64,000 bases of DNA, taken from Nitratireductor sp. Lineage in GTDB: Bacteria > Pseudomonadota > Alphaproteobacteria > Rhizobiales > Rhizobiaceae. The notes beneath the pieces were generated by a model. It saw nothing but the letters and a program-made list of their open reading frames with translations. It was not told the DNA's origin and made no database searches. The number at the start of each line of letters is the position of its first letter. Within the stretch, counting starts at the first letter, position 1. Where the stretch lies: contig NZ_CP051236.1 in NCBI RefSeq assembly GCF_017794765.1, positions 1,051,307-1,115,306 of the forward strand, in the 5' to 3' direction. Position numbers and translations under genes: made by a program. Positions 16,232-25,521 of this stretch are shown here, piece by piece.

Positions 16232-17605
16232 ATGGAAAGCCAGCCTGCGCCTTTCGTGCCGCCAGCGCCGCGCCCGCGCACCAGCCCGCCTTCCACATTT
16301 GAGATGATGCGCATTGTCTATCGCAATCCGCTCGAACTGTGGGGTGAGCCCTCCTACAACGAACCGTGGATTTCCATCGACAACACGATCGGCGGCCCGC
16401 TCGTCATCGCAAATGATCCGGGCCTTATCCGCCATGTCCTGGTCGACAATGCGAAAAACTACAAGATGGCCCGCGTGCGCCAGAAGATCCTGCGGCCCAT
16501 CCTGCGTGACGGGCTCCTGACGGCGGAGGGCGCGGTCTGGCGCCGTTCGCGCAAGGCCATGGCGCCGGTCTTCACTCCGCGCCATATTGCCGGCTTCGCC
16601 AGACCGATGCTTGAGCGCACGCAAGCCTTCGTCGCGCGATACGAAAACGTGAACCAACCCGTCGATGTCTCCCGCGACATGACGCTGCTCACCTTTGACA
16701 TTCTTGCCGAAACGCTCTTTTCCGGAGAGATCGCCGGCGAGCCCGGCAGTTTCGCGCATCAGGTGGATCGTCTGTTCGAGACAATGGGCCGTGTCGACCC
16801 CCTCGATCTTCTGGGCGCACCCGATTGGCTCCCGCGCATCACGCGCCTTATGGGCCGCAATTCGCTAAAGTTCTTCCGCGACATCGTTGCCGAGACGATG
16901 GCCATGCGCCGGAAAAAGATGGCATCCGGCCACGACGTGCCGGAAGATTTCCTCACGCTCCTCCTGCGCGCCGAAGGGCCGGAAGGCCTCACCCGCGCGG
17001 AGATAGAGGACAACATCATCACATTCATCGGTGCCGGCCACGAGACCACGGCGCGTGCGCTGGGCTGGACGATCTATTGCCTCGCCTCAGCCCCATGGGA
17101 GCGTGAAAAGGTGGAGGCAGAGATCGACGCGGCGCTGGTCCACGAACCCGACCCGGTGAGATGGCTCGACGCCATGCCCTTAACCCGTGCCGCTTTCGAG
17201 GAGGCGATGCGGCTTTATCCGCCAGCACCCTCCATCAACCGCGAGGCGCTGTCCGAAGATCGCTATCAGGATTTCACCATCGTCAAGGGCGCGCAGGTGC
17301 TCGTCATGCCCTGGACGGTGCATCGCCACCGGCTTCTGTGGGACGAGCCGGACGCCTTCATGCCCTCGCGTTTCCACCCTGAAAACCGCGAAAAGCTCGA
17401 CCGGTATCAGTATCTGCCCTTCGGTGCCGGCCCGCGCGTCTGCATCGGCGCTACCTTTGCCATGCAGGAGGCGGTCATCGCGCTCGCGGTCCTCCTCTCT
17501 CGCTTCCGCTTTGAGACCTTGCCGGAAACGAACCCCTGGCCGGTTCAGAAGCTCACCACCCAGCCGCAGGGTGGCCTGCCCATGCGCGTCTCCCACCGCT
17601 CCTGA
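16232..17605 (+). CDS. Cytochrome P450
   Basis: Heme monooxygenase, 457 residues. I-helix oxygen motif AGHETT (about residues 267-272), ExxR motif EAMRLYPP, PERF-like segment (MPSRFHPENRE) and heme-binding loop FGAGPRVCIG with the axial Cys404. There is no N-terminal membrane anchor, so it is soluble and needs separate redox partners; none is encoded nearby. The I-helix Thr and overall length resemble bacterial CYP families related to fatty-acid and terpene hydroxylases, but the substrate cannot be told. It stands alone, followed by a repeat-rich gene-free stretch. Confidence 0.93.
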   Translation: MESQPAPFVPPAPRPRTSPPSTFEMMRIVYRNPLELWGEPSYNEPWISIDNTIGGPLVIANDPGLIRHVLVDNAKNYKMARVRQKILRPILRDGLLTAEGAVWRRSRKAMAPVFTPRHIAGFARPMLERTQAFVARYENVNQPVDVSRDMTLLTFDILAETLFSGEIAGEPGSFAHQVDRLFETMGRVDPLDLLGAPDWLPRITRLMGRNSLKFFRDIVAETMAMRRKKMASGHDVPEDFLTLLLRAEGPEGLTRAEIEDNIITFIGAGHETTARALGWTIYCLASAPWEREKVEAEIDAALVHEPDPVRWLDAMPLTRAAFEEAMRLYPPAPSINREALSEDRYQDFTIVKGAQVLVMPWTVHRHRLLWDEPDAFMPSRFHPENREKLDRYQYLPFGAGPRVCIGATFAMQEAVIALAVLLSRFRFETLPETNPWPVQKLTTQPQGGLPMRVSHRS

Positions 17606-17694
17606 ATCCGTTCAGTAAAATCGCACCAGTGTCGAAGACCCTTGTCGCCACATCTCACCCGGCTCCTTCGTCATCATCTCCCCACACCTTCGTT

Positions 17695-17811
17695 ATCCTC
17701 GGACCTGATCCGAGGATCCATGCCGGGACGCCGGGGATAAACTTCGACCCGTCCTGGGCACGTACATTTTTTCTCACCCGCACCCCGTCACCACCGCAAC
17801 GGCATGGATCC
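17695..17811. repeat. Dispersed palindromic repeat element, copy 1
   Basis: Core palindrome ATCCTCGGA-CCTGA-TCCGAGGAT (17695-17717) continues into GGATCCATGCC (17714-17724), whose perfect inverted partner GGCATGGATCC lies at 17801-17811. The same GGATCCATGCC arm occurs at 60228-60264, so these are copies of one repeat family, of the kind often found between genes in Rhizobiales. Confidence 0.65.
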
Positions 17812-17925
17812 CATGGTCAGGCCATAGGATCACGAGGGAGTTGAAGCGCGTTCCCTACTCGCTATTCGCTACTCCCTATTCGCTCTTTTCTCCCCACCCT
17901 CAAAACCTCCGCTACACTTCCCCCA

Positions 17926-18135
17926 TCGCCCCTGTCGGGAACCGGGTCCGGAGCCGGGGATCAGGAGGGGCGACGGCAGCCTCCCCCTCGGGTTCGGTAA
18001 CCCGGGGCCTGTGAGGGCCCGCGAAAGGCCGGCGGCCGGCATCATGCCGGTTGCGGAAAAGCCGCTAGGGCACAGATCGCCCGAGTGACCGGCCGGCAGA
18101 CGGGACAGCGGCCGGCGGGGCGCGCTTTTCGCGCC
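17926..18135. other. Cluster of GC-rich hairpins, possible structured RNA
   Basis: Successive perfect stems: TCGCCCCT/AGGGGCGA (17926-17933 with 17966-17973); CGGGTT-CGGT-AACCCG (17989-18004) extended by C/G pairs; CCGGCAT-C-ATGCCGG (18036-18050); GCGG/CCGC (18053-18065); GGCGCG-CTTTT-CGCGCC (18119-18135). No protein frame fits. It lacks the conserved blocks of RNase P RNA, tmRNA, SRP RNA and the cobalamin riboswitch, so its identity is open. Confidence 0.35.
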
Positions 18136-18274
18136 ACTTATTTCACAACAGAGAGGCACGAAAAACGCGCCCCGTTTCCCGAACGATCCAAACCCCGGCG
18201 GCAACCCCGCGCGGCAACGATGGAGCCTGTCTTGAAATGCCCGCGCCACACCACCCCGTCATCCCAGCCTGTCA

Positions 18275-18300
18275 TCCCGGAAGCCGCAGGCTATCCGGGA
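18275..18300. repeat. Imperfect palindrome TCCCGGA...TCCGGGA
   Basis: TCCCGGA at 18275-18281 and TCCGGGA at 18294-18300 flank AGCC/GGCT inner pairing, preceded by a second GTCATCCC. It resembles the short intergenic palindromes common in rhizobial genomes and lies 37 bases past the end of yraN. Confidence 0.5.
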
Positions 18301-18336
18301 CCCATTGGCAGAATGCGCAGGAACATGGCCCGGTGT

Positions 18337-18705
18337 TCAACCACGCCCCTGGAAGAAATTCTCCACATGCACCGGCCATCGGCGGGGGAGGATGGCGACA
18401 AGATCGAAGCGCAGCGAGAGCCGTGCGTGATCGGGTTGGCGGGCAAGCCACAGGTCAGCCGCGCGTTCGATACGGCTCTGCGCATGATAGGCCACCGCAT
18501 CCATCGCCGCTTCCACAGTCGGGCGCGCCTTCACCTCGACAATCGCCACCAGATCGCCGCGCCGGGCGATCAGGTCGATCTCGCCAAGCTTTGTGCGATA
18601 CCGCCGGGCCAGAATGCGATAGCCCTTCAGCCGCAGCGCCATGGCCGCCAGCCACTCGCCGCGATGGCCGAGGCGATAGGCTTTCTGCCGCGCCTCAGCC
18701 GGCAT
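18337..18705 (-). CDS. yraN: YraN family (UPF0102) nuclease-like protein
   Basis: Cytoplasmic protein of 122 residues with the restriction-endonuclease-like fold of UPF0102: [16 protein letters not shown], then [10 protein letters not shown] and VAIVEVKAR, the D...E-x-K catalytic pattern. Its cellular role is not settled. It overlaps the end of rsmI by 11 bases, the usual rsmI-yraN pairing. ATG 18705 is preferred to the GTG just upstream at 18708. Confidence 0.9.
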   Translation of the reverse strand: MPAEARQKAYRLGHRGEWLAAMALRLKGYRILARRYRTKLGEIDLIARRGDLVAIVEVKARPTVEAAMDAVAYHAQSRIERAADLWLARQPDHARLSLRFDLVAILPRRWPVHVENFFQGRG

Positions 18706-19603
18706 CACTCTTTGCCTTCAGATCGAGAAGCCGCTGATAGAGCTCGGACTTGCGTCCGCCCGTCATGCGTGCGGCTTCACCCGCCGCCTTGGAGGCGGAC
18801 ATCTCATCGGAGAGCGCTATGAGTAGCCGATCCACATCTTCCGCGCTTGTCTTTTCTTCGCTTTCCGGCGGCGCAACGCACACCACCACTTCGCCCTTGG
18901 GCGCACCGGTATCGGCATAATGCGCGGCCAGATCCGAAAGCGCGCCGCGGCGCAGCTCCTCGAAGGTCTTGGTGAGCTCGCGCGCCACACAGGCCTGCCG
19001 CTCCCCGCCAAGCACGTCCGCCATCGCGGCAAGACTGTCGTCGAGACGGCGTGGCGATTCGAAGAAAACCAGCGTCGCCGGGGTCTGGCGAAATGTTTCG
19101 AGCCGCGCGCGGCGCTGCCCGTCCTTCACGGGAAGAAAACCGGCAAACAGAAATGCATCCGTCGGCAGGCCGGAGGCCGAGAGCGCGGCAAGAACCGCAG
19201 AGGGGCCGGGAATGGGCACAACCCGCAGGCCCTTTTCGATTGCTTGGTCCACAAGACGATACCCGGGATCGGAGACGAGCGGCGTTCCGGCGTCGGAGAT
19301 GAGCGCAACGCTCTGGCCCGCTTCGAGAGCGGCGAGCAGACGCGGTCCGGCCTTGTCCGCATTGTGCTCGTGATAGGCGGTGAGGCTCTGGCCGATGCCG
19401 TAGCGCGCAAGAAGCACGCGCGAAACGCGGGTGTCCTCGCAGGCGACGATATCCGCCCCGGCAAGCACTTCGAGCGCGCGCAGCGTGATATCGCCCAGAT
19501 TGCCGATGGGGGTTGCCACCAGATAAAGCGCCGGCTCCAGCGGCCCGGCGCCAATACGGGCATTGCCGACGACGAAACTTTTCTCTCCGCGCGGGTTTTC
19601 CAT
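18695..19603 (-). CDS. rsmI: 16S rRNA (cytidine(1402)-2'-O)-methyltransferase RsmI
   Basis: SAM-dependent methyltransferase of 302 residues that 2'-O-methylates C1402 in the decoding centre of 16S rRNA. Diagnostic text: [46 protein letters not shown], and [19 protein letters not shown] (split across residues). Full length with a C-terminal helical domain. It is transcribed away from the LpoA-like gene, with yraN following; the rsmI / LpoA / yraN neighbourhood is conserved in many Proteobacteria. Confidence 0.96.
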   Translation of the reverse strand: MENPRGEKSFVVGNARIGAGPLEPALYLVATPIGNLGDITLRALEVLAGADIVACEDTRVSRVLLARYGIGQSLTAYHEHNADKAGPRLLAALEAGQSVALISDAGTPLVSDPGYRLVDQAIEKGLRVVPIPGPSAVLAALSASGLPTDAFLFAGFLPVKDGQRRARLETFRQTPATLVFFESPRRLDDSLAAMADVLGGERQACVARELTKTFEELRRGALSDLAAHYADTGAPKGEVVVCVAPPESEEKTSAEDVDRLLIALSDEMSASKAAGEAARMTGGRKSELYQRLLDLKAKSDAG

Positions 19604-19691
19604 AACTCTTTGATCCTTATTCGCTCATCTCTTTGACATGGAGGCATGTGGGTTGCAAAGTCGCGCGCTGAATTTGGGACGGATGCGACGT

Positions 19692-20909
19692 ATGAAATTA
19701 TCGACATCGCCCGGTCGCAGAACCGGGATCATCTCACTGGCGCTGGCCGGCCTTCTGGCGCTCGGTGGCTGCGTGGGGGCTGACGTGCCCTATGGCATGC
19801 CGCAGCCCGTCGACCAGTCCATCGCCACACGACCCATTGCGGAAACTGCGCCGCGTGTAGCGGCCACAGGTGAGGTGATCGGTACAGGTGAAACGCGTGT
19901 GGCGCTGCTCCTGCCGCTGACCGGCGAAGGCAATGCCAGCCGCATCGCGGCCGAGCTCAAGAACGCCGCGCTGCTTGCCATGGACGATGCTGGCTTGAAC
20001 GCGCTGGAAATGGTCGTCAAGGACACGGGTGGAACCACGGAGGGCGCTGCAGTCGCAGCAGGACAGGCATCCGCCGAAGGTGCTGCCGCAGTGCTAGGCC
20101 CGCTCTTTTCGGCCAATGTGCGCGCTGCTGCGCAGGCGCTGGGCACGTCGCAGACACCGATGATCGCGTTTTCCTCCGACCGTGCGGCGGCGTCGCCTGG
20201 CGTCTACCTCAACTCCTTCCTGCCGCAGGGCGTGGTCCAGCGCACGCTTTCCTACGCCGCCCGGCAGGGGGTGCGCACCGTGGTTGCTATCCTGCCTGAT
20301 GGGGCTGCCGGCGATATCGCCGAAGCCGAAGCGCGTCGCACCATGCTTTCCATGGGGGGCGAAGTGACTGCAGTGGCCCGCTACGCTTATGACAACATGT
20401 CGGTTTTTGAGGCCGTGCAGCGCGTCGCCGATGCAGTGCGGGGGGCTGATGCGGTGTTCATCCCCGATGGCGGCACGAGCCCGGCGACCATCGTCTCGAC
20501 GATGACGGAAGCGGGCATCGACATTTCCGGCAAGAAGCTGCTGGGAACGGGGCAGTGGGCGAGCGCCAATCTGGCAGATCCTGCGCTTCAGGGCGCGTGG
20601 TTCGCCGACACGGACCAGGGTCGCGTCAGCACTTACAAGCAGCGCTATCAGGCACGGTTCGGCGCCGAGCCGTCCCTGACTTCAGCGCTTGCTTATGACT
20701 CGGTTGTGCTCGTCGCCAACATCGCCAGGGGCGGCGGCGGAATCCCGCGACATGCCTTGGAAACGCCAGTCGGGTTCAATGGCTATACGGGCCTGTTCCG
20801 CTTTCTGGCCGACGGCACGACCGAGCGCGGATACGCGATCTATGAAGTGCGTGGCGGCAAGGCCGAAATCATTGACGCAGCCCCGTCACGATTTGGTGGA
20901 GGCAGTTAG
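19692..20909 (+). CDS. LpoA-like penicillin-binding protein activator lipoprotein
   Basis: Outer-membrane-type lipoprotein of 405 residues. The signal peptide ends in a lipobox (LLALGGC). The rest is a type I periplasmic-binding fold: VALLLPLTGEGNASRIAAEL, AAAVLGPLFSANVRAA, and MIAFSSDRAAASPGVYLNSF. This is the C-terminal domain of LpoA, which in gamma-proteobacteria activates PBP1A; the N-terminal TPR part is absent, as is usual in alphaproteobacteria, so the PBP role is inferred. ATG 19692 is chosen; ATG 19683 adds three residues. Confidence 0.85.
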   Translation: MKLSTSPGRRTGIISLALAGLLALGGCVGADVPYGMPQPVDQSIATRPIAETAPRVAATGEVIGTGETRVALLLPLTGEGNASRIAAELKNAALLAMDDAGLNALEMVVKDTGGTTEGAAVAAGQASAEGAAAVLGPLFSANVRAAAQALGTSQTPMIAFSSDRAAASPGVYLNSFLPQGVVQRTLSYAARQGVRTVVAILPDGAAGDIAEAEARRTMLSMGGEVTAVARYAYDNMSVFEAVQRVADAVRGADAVFIPDGGTSPATIVSTMTEAGIDISGKKLLGTGQWASANLADPALQGAWFADTDQGRVSTYKQRYQARFGAEPSLTSALAYDSVVLVANIARGGGGIPRHALETPVGFNGYTGLFRFLADGTTERGYAIYEVRGGKAEIIDAAPSRFGGGS

Positions 20910-20912
20910 GTC

Positions 20913-22076
20913 CTACCGAGCCAGATCGGCGACCACGGCATCCAGCACGATCATGCCTTTCGGCGTCGCGCGCAGCCGGGTGTTGCCAACGGGCTCGACA
21001 AGGCCTTCTTCCTGCAGGACCGCAATGCGGGCGTTGGAAAGGGCCTTGCCTGAAAGCGCTTCATAGCGCGGCAGGTCGATGCCTTCGACGAGCCGAAGCC
21101 CCATCAAAAGGAACTCATCGGCTTCCTCGTCGCGGGTCAGAACCTCACCGCCGATCACGCCATGGTTCTGCGTCTCGACGCGTTCGAGCCATGTCTCAGG
21201 CATCTTCTCGGTGAACGTCACATGGCGACGGCCATCCTCGATGAACCGCCCATGGGCTCCGGGGCCGGCGCCGACATATTCGCCATAACGCCAATAGACG
21301 AGATTATGCCGGCTCTCCGCACCCGGTCGGGCGTGATTGGAGATCTCGTAGGCGGGGAGACCGTGCGCCGTCGTCACCTCCTGCGTGATTTCGTAGAGAC
21401 GCGCGGCATGATCTCCATCCGGCATGGCGAGCTTGCCGGCCTCATGGAGAAGCTGGAAACGTGTGCCTTCCTCGATGGTGAGCTGGTAGAGCGAGAGATG
21501 ATCTGCTGCATGCCCGATGGCCTGTTCAAGCTCGCTGGCCCAGGCTTCCTCGCTCTGGTGCGGACGGGCATAGATCAGGTCGAAAGAGAGACGCGGGAAG
21601 ATTTCTCGGGCAAGTCCGATCGCCTTCAGCGCTTCGTCAACATTGTGCAGACGACCGAGAAATCTTAGATCCGGGTCGTTGAGCGCCTGAACGCCGAGCG
21701 ATACACGGTTGACGCCGGCCGCGCGATAGCCGCGGAAGCGGTCTGCTTCCACCGAACTCGGATTGGCCTCCAGCGTCACTTCGATCCCGTCCGCAACGCT
21801 CCAGTTGACCGCAACGGCATCGAGCAGCGCTCCGACTGTTTCGGGCTCCATCAAAGAGGGGGTTCCACCACCCAGAAAAATACTGGTGACCGTACGCGGG
21901 CCGGTGCGGGCGCGCATGGTTGCCAGTTCGCGCCGAAAGGCGGCGGCAAAGCGCTCCTGGTCCACCGGCTGGTGGCGTACATGGCTGTTGAAGTCACAAT
22001 ATGGGCACTTGGCTGCACAGAACGGCCAGTGCAGATAGACGCCGAACCCCGGAATGTTGTCAGGCGCGGAAATCAC
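20913..22076 (-). CDS. hemW: Radical SAM heme chaperone HemW
   Basis: 387-residue radical SAM protein that inserts heme into respiratory proteins; formerly called oxygen-independent coproporphyrinogen oxidase-like. The 4Fe-4S motif is C20-x3-C24-x2-C27 ([12 protein letters not shown]). The HNxxYW motif typical of HemW ([20 protein letters not shown]) is present. It starts with GTG at 22076, overlapping the rdgB stop (GTGA), so it is translated with rdgB. Confidence 0.93.
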   Translation of the reverse strand: MISAPDNIPGFGVYLHWPFCAAKCPYCDFNSHVRHQPVDQERFAAAFRRELATMRARTGPRTVTSIFLGGGTPSLMEPETVGALLDAVAVNWSVADGIEVTLEANPSSVEADRFRGYRAAGVNRVSLGVQALNDPDLRFLGRLHNVDEALKAIGLAREIFPRLSFDLIYARPHQSEEAWASELEQAIGHAADHLSLYQLTIEEGTRFQLLHEAGKLAMPDGDHAARLYEITQEVTTAHGLPAYEISNHARPGAESRHNLVYWRYGEYVGAGPGAHGRFIEDGRRHVTFTEKMPETWLERVETQNHGVIGGEVLTRDEEADEFLLMGLRLVEGIDLPRYEALSGKALSNARIAVLQEEGLVEPVGNTRLRATPKGMIVLDAVVADLAR

Positions 22077-22720
22077 GCAGCGCCCAGTCTGGCGCGGGCG
22101 AATTTCTGGAAAGCGCGGGCGCGATGAGAGAGGGCATGGTCTTCGCCCGGCTTCCAGCCATGCTTTTGCTCAGCCGTCATCTCGCCAAAAGTGATGTCAT
22201 AGCCGAGCGGTTGAAATACGGGGTCATAGCCGAAACCATCCGCGCCGCGAGGCGGCCAGACCAGATGGCCTTCTGCTTCACCGCGATAATACTCGGTCTC
22301 CCCGTCAGGGAAGCAAAGGCAAAGCGTCGCGACAAAGCGGCCGGTGCGTTTCTCCGGTGTGTTGGCCCCGTTCTCCGAAAGCAGCTTCTCGGTCTTCTCC
22401 ATCGCCATCATGAAGTCGCGGCTGCCGTCGTCCTTCGTGGCCCAGTCGGCGGTGTAGACGCCGGGCGCGCCATCCAGCGCATCGACGCACAGGCCGGAAT
22501 CGTCGGAAAGCGCCGGCAGGCCCGTTGCCTGGGCGGCAGCCAGCGCCTTGATGCGGGCGTTCTGTTCAAATGTCGTGCCGGTTTCTTCCGGCTCAGGCAA
22601 GCCGAGTTCAGCAGCGGAACGCACCGTATAGCCGAATGGAGCCAGGAGGTCTGAGAACTCCCGCAGCTTGCCCTTGTTGTGGCTGGCGAGCACAAAGGTC
22701 TTGTTTTCGATCGGTCTCAA
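22073..22720 (-). CDS. rdgB: XTP/dITP diphosphatase RdgB (Ham1 family)
   Basis: Hydrolyses non-canonical purine triphosphates (XTP, dITP) to monophosphates, keeping them out of DNA. 215 residues; start motif [20 protein letters not shown], metal/base site [30 protein letters not shown] and the C-terminal [10 protein letters not shown] are all Ham1 hallmarks. The start appears to be TTG at 22720, overlapping the VOC gene stop (TTGA); no ATG is available nearby. rph-VOC-rdgB-hemW form one leftward operon. Confidence 0.95.
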   Translation of the reverse strand: MRPIENKTFVLASHNKGKLREFSDLLAPFGYTVRSAAELGLPEPEETGTTFEQNARIKALAAAQATGLPALSDDSGLCVDALDGAPGVYTADWATKDDGSRDFMMAMEKTEKLLSENGANTPEKRTGRFVATLCLCFPDGETEYYRGEAEGHLVWPPRGADGFGYDPVFQPLGYDITFGEMTAEQKHGWKPGEDHALSHRARAFQKFARARLGAA

Positions 22721-23130
22721 GTCAATCCCCAGATACGTGGCTCGGCGAATTCGAGCGAATTACCGAAAGGGTCGCGAAAATAGATGGAGCGGCCGCCGTT
22801 CGGCCATTCAAAATCCGCTTCGATGGCAATACCAGCCGCGTCGAGATGTGCCTTCCAGCGACCGATCTCTTGGGCGGTTGCAGCAAAACAGAGATGCCCC
22901 GGCCCCTTCGCTCCGTGCGGCGGAACGGGAAGCCGTGCGTCGGGAGGGGGCGGCTCGGCCGTTGCTGCGGGATCAAACAGCAAAAGCACTGCCTGCCCGC
23001 AGCGGAAGAACACATGCCGACCCTCGATTTTCGCGATCCTCTCAAGCCCGAGCGTCTCGCCGTAGAAGCGCTCGGCTTGGTCAAGATCGCTCACATAGAG
23101 CGCGGCTTCGAGAATTGCCGAGGGTCGCAT
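22717..23130 (-). CDS. VOC (glyoxalase/bleomycin-resistance) family protein
   Basis: Small metal-dependent-fold protein, 137 residues. Paired beta-alpha-beta modules: [20 protein letters not shown], then [20 protein letters not shown] and the terminal [20 protein letters not shown] potential metal Glu occurs in the last strand (LEFAEP), and His in GHLCF. Substrate unknown. It lies between rph and rdgB, a position conserved in several Rhizobiales, and ends overlapping rdgB. Confidence 0.9.
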   Translation of the reverse strand: MRPSAILEAALYVSDLDQAERFYGETLGLERIAKIEGRHVFFRCGQAVLLLFDPAATAEPPPPDARLPVPPHGAKGPGHLCFAATAQEIGRWKAHLDAAGIAIEADFEWPNGGRSIYFRDPFGNSLEFAEPRIWGLT

Positions 23131-23148
23131 GGTCCGCTTTGCGTCGGT

Positions 23149-23865
23149 TCAGGAGATGGCCATCTTCTGCATGTCTATGAGCTTGGTGATACCCTTGCGG
23201 GCAAGCCCCATCAAGGCCGCGAACTCTTCCTCGGAGAAAGGTTCGCCTTCCGCAGTGCCCTGAATTTCGACAATGCCGCCCTTGCCGGTCAACACGAAAT
23301 TGGCATCGGTCTCTGCGGCCGAGTCCTCGGCATAGTCGAGATCGAGGACCGGGGTCCCCTGGTAGATGCCACAGGAAATGGCGGCGACGTGATCTTTCAG
23401 AACCTTGTCGCGGCTCACCATCTGGCGCGCTTCCATCCATGAAAGGCAGTCCGAAAGAGCGATGAAACCACCCGTGATGGCTGCCGTGCGTGTCCCGCCA
23501 TCGGCCTGGATAACATCACAGTCGATGGTGATCTGCTTTTCGCCCAGGGCCTGCAGGTCGACTACCGAGCGCAGCGAGCGGCCGATCAGGCGCTGGATTT
23601 CCAGTGTACGGCCGCCCTGCTTTCCGGAGGAGGCTTCACGGCGCATGCGGTCGCCGGTGGAGCGCGGCAGCATACCGTATTCCGCCGTCACCCAGCCCTG
23701 GCCGGAATTGCGCAGCCATGGCGGCACACGCTCCTCAAGGCTTGCGGTGCAAAGCACGTGGGTATCGCCGAAGCGCACCAGACACGACCCCTCCGCATGC
23801 TTTGAAAAGCCGCGCTCGAAACTGACAGCGCGCATTTCATCGGGTTCGCGTTTGGAAGGGCGCAT
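23149..23865 (-). CDS. rph: Ribonuclease PH
   Basis: Phosphorolytic 3'-5' exoribonuclease that trims tRNA 3' ends. 238 residues from ATG 23865, the family's usual length; the start [12 protein letters not shown] is canonical and has GGAG nine bases upstream, so the earlier in-frame ATG at 23886 is rejected. Motifs: [44 protein letters not shown]. Divergent from hrcA, the common rph/hrcA/grpE arrangement of alphaproteobacteria. Confidence 0.96.
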   Translation of the reverse strand: MRPSKREPDEMRAVSFERGFSKHAEGSCLVRFGDTHVLCTASLEERVPPWLRNSGQGWVTAEYGMLPRSTGDRMRREASSGKQGGRTLEIQRLIGRSLRSVVDLQALGEKQITIDCDVIQADGGTRTAAITGGFIALSDCLSWMEARQMVSRDKVLKDHVAAISCGIYQGTPVLDLDYAEDSAAETDANFVLTGKGGIVEIQGTAEGEPFSEEEFAALMGLARKGITKLIDMQKMAIS

Positions 23866-24041
23866 GAGCAATTTCTCCAGTGTCATTCAATGTTTCCGGC
23901 CAGTCTTGCCGGCTTGTAGCTTTCCGCATTCATGAACGCAAAGGAATTCCGGAAAACGAGGGGAAACCGCACATATGGCCACCAACAACACTGTTGTTTT
24001 CCCGCCGGCGGCGCTTATATTCAGGTGATCAGAGGTCGCGA

Positions 24042-25127
24042 ATGACGAAACCGGTCTTGGACAGAGAATTTCAGGAACACGCGCTGCAATCGCTGGATAG
24101 TCGTTCCCGCGAGATTTTTCGGGTCATCGTCGAAACCTATCTGAGAGATGGTGAGCCACTCGGCTCGCGCAATCTTTCGCGTATTCTGTCGACACAGCTT
24201 TCCCCGGCCACAATCCGAAATGTGATGAGCGACCTGGAGCATCTGGGGCTCATCTATGCGCCGCATGTTTCTGCCGGCCGCATGCCCACTCAACAGGGGC
24301 TGCGGTTTTTCGTCGATGCATTCATGGAAATCGGTGATCTTTCCGACAATGAACGCCGGATCATCGAAACCCAGGTGAAGGCGTCGAGCAGTGGCCATTC
24401 GCTGGACCATATGCTGACAGAGGCAAGCCAGCTTCTCTCAGGCCTTTCAAGGGGTGCCGGCGTGGTCCTTGCAACCAAGTCCGAGGCAGCGCTCAAGCAC
24501 ATCGAATTCGTCCAACTGGAACCGCGCAAGGGGCTGGCTATTCTTGTTTCGCAGAACGGTGACGTGGAAAACCGCGTGATCGACCTGCCCGAAGGCGTCA
24601 CCATATCGCAACTGCATGAAGCCTCGAATTTCCTGAATGCGCATATCCGTGGGCGCACACTGGCCGAAACGCGTGCCGAGCTTTCGCGTTTGCAGGAGCA
24701 AACGCGTGCCGCGCTCGACACGCTATCGCAGGAACTCGTGGAGCAGGGGCTCGCCGTCTGGGCGGGTGCAGAAAGCGGCCAGCCGGCACGGTTGATCGTA
24801 CGGGGGCGGGCCAATCTGCTTGAGAACCTCACGGCGGAGGCTGATCTGGAGCTCCTGCGGCGCCTGTTTGAAGATCTGGAGACCAAGGAAGGTCTGATTC
24901 AGCTTCTCGACATGGCAGAAGAAGGCTCTGGGGTGCGTATCTTCATCGGTTCGGAGAACAGGCTTTTCTCCTTGTCCGGTTCTTCATTGGTCGTGGCCCC
25001 CTATCGCGACCAGGAATCGCGCGTGATCGGCGCGCTGGGCGTAATCGGTCCGACGCGGCTGAACTATGCGCGCATCGTGCCAATGGTGGATTATACTGCG
25101 CAGATTGTCGGGCGTTTGCTTCGATAA
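24042..25127 (+). CDS. hrcA: Heat-inducible transcription repressor HrcA
   Basis: Repressor of groES-groEL type operons via CIRCE elements. 361 residues from ATG 24042 (AGAGG upstream); the frame extends 54 codons further without family similarity. N-terminal winged helix ([22 protein letters not shown]), [21 protein letters not shown] (split) and C-terminal GAF-like region with [20 protein letters not shown] and VDYTA. No CIRCE palindrome is visible in its own upstream region, so it does not appear to be autoregulated there. Confidence 0.95.
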   Translation: MTKPVLDREFQEHALQSLDSRSREIFRVIVETYLRDGEPLGSRNLSRILSTQLSPATIRNVMSDLEHLGLIYAPHVSAGRMPTQQGLRFFVDAFMEIGDLSDNERRIIETQVKASSSGHSLDHMLTEASQLLSGLSRGAGVVLATKSEAALKHIEFVQLEPRKGLAILVSQNGDVENRVIDLPEGVTISQLHEASNFLNAHIRGRTLAETRAELSRLQEQTRAALDTLSQELVEQGLAVWAGAESGQPARLIVRGRANLLENLTAEADLELLRRLFEDLETKEGLIQLLDMAEEGSGVRIFIGSENRLFSLSGSSLVVAPYRDQESRVIGALGVIGPTRLNYARIVPMVDYTAQIVGRLLR

Positions 25128-25146
25128 TTTTTCAATGGGGGGATCA

Positions 25147-25437
25147 ATGTTTGGCCTTATCGGCAAGATGCGAGCGCATCCGGGCAAACGCGACGCGCTG
25201 CTCAACATACTCTCGAAAGGCACCAGGTCCATGCCGGGTTGCCTGAGCTATGTGATTGCTCTCGATCCGGAGGATGCGGAGGCGATCTGGATCACAGAAG
25301 TCTGGGACAGTGAGGAAAGCCATAAGAGGTCTCTCACCCTGCCATCGGTTCAGGCGGCGATCGCTGAAGCCCGGCCCCTTATCGCCGGTTTCGACAGCAG
25401 CGTGCGAACCGAGCCGGTGTATGGGATCGGAAACTGA
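25147..25437 (+). CDS. Antibiotic biosynthesis monooxygenase-family (quinol monooxygenase-like) protein
   Basis: 96-residue ABM-domain protein (MFGLIGKMRAHPGKRDALLN; CLSYVIALDPEDAEAIWITE; VWDSEESHKRSLTLPSVQAA). Such small ferredoxin-like-fold proteins oxidise quinols or simply bind small compounds. ATG 25147 follows a GGGGGGA site. It sits between hrcA and grpE and is read in the same direction, so it may be part of the heat-shock transcript; that placement is unusual to me. Confidence 0.85.
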   Translation: MFGLIGKMRAHPGKRDALLNILSKGTRSMPGCLSYVIALDPEDAEAIWITEVWDSEESHKRSLTLPSVQAAIAEARPLIAGFDSSVRTEPVYGIGN

Positions 25438-25521
25438 AACCGTCTCCCCTTGATTTTGCCGTCGCGAACCTCGATATCGGGCGCAACATCCGAAGAATTC
25501 TAAAACCATAGACGGACTGAC

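Larger units (their letters stand above)
17606..18336. other. Gene-free stretch of about 730 bases, rich in palindromes
   Basis: No open frame here has recognisable protein features. The stretch holds a palindromic repeat element (17695-17811), a run of GC-rich hairpins (17926-18135) and another imperfect palindrome (18275-18300), separated by low-complexity text (TCGCTATTCGCTACTCCCTA near 17863). It separates the P450 gene from the convergent yraN gene. Confidence 0.7.

Noticed and set aside
17926..18135. RNase P RNA, tmRNA or cobalamin riboswitch
   Set aside because: The invariant GAGGAAAGTCC of RNase P RNA, the tmRNA tRNA-like ends, and the riboswitch B12-box (AGCCAGGAGACC) are all absent on both strands.
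17869..18249. Minus-strand frame of 126 codons in the gene-free stretch
   Set aside because: Composition is dominated by Gly/Pro/Arg/Ser from the hairpins, with no domain and no ribosome site.
23866..24041. CIRCE element upstream of hrcA
   Set aside because: No TTAGCACTC-N9-GAGTGCTAA-like inverted repeat could be found.
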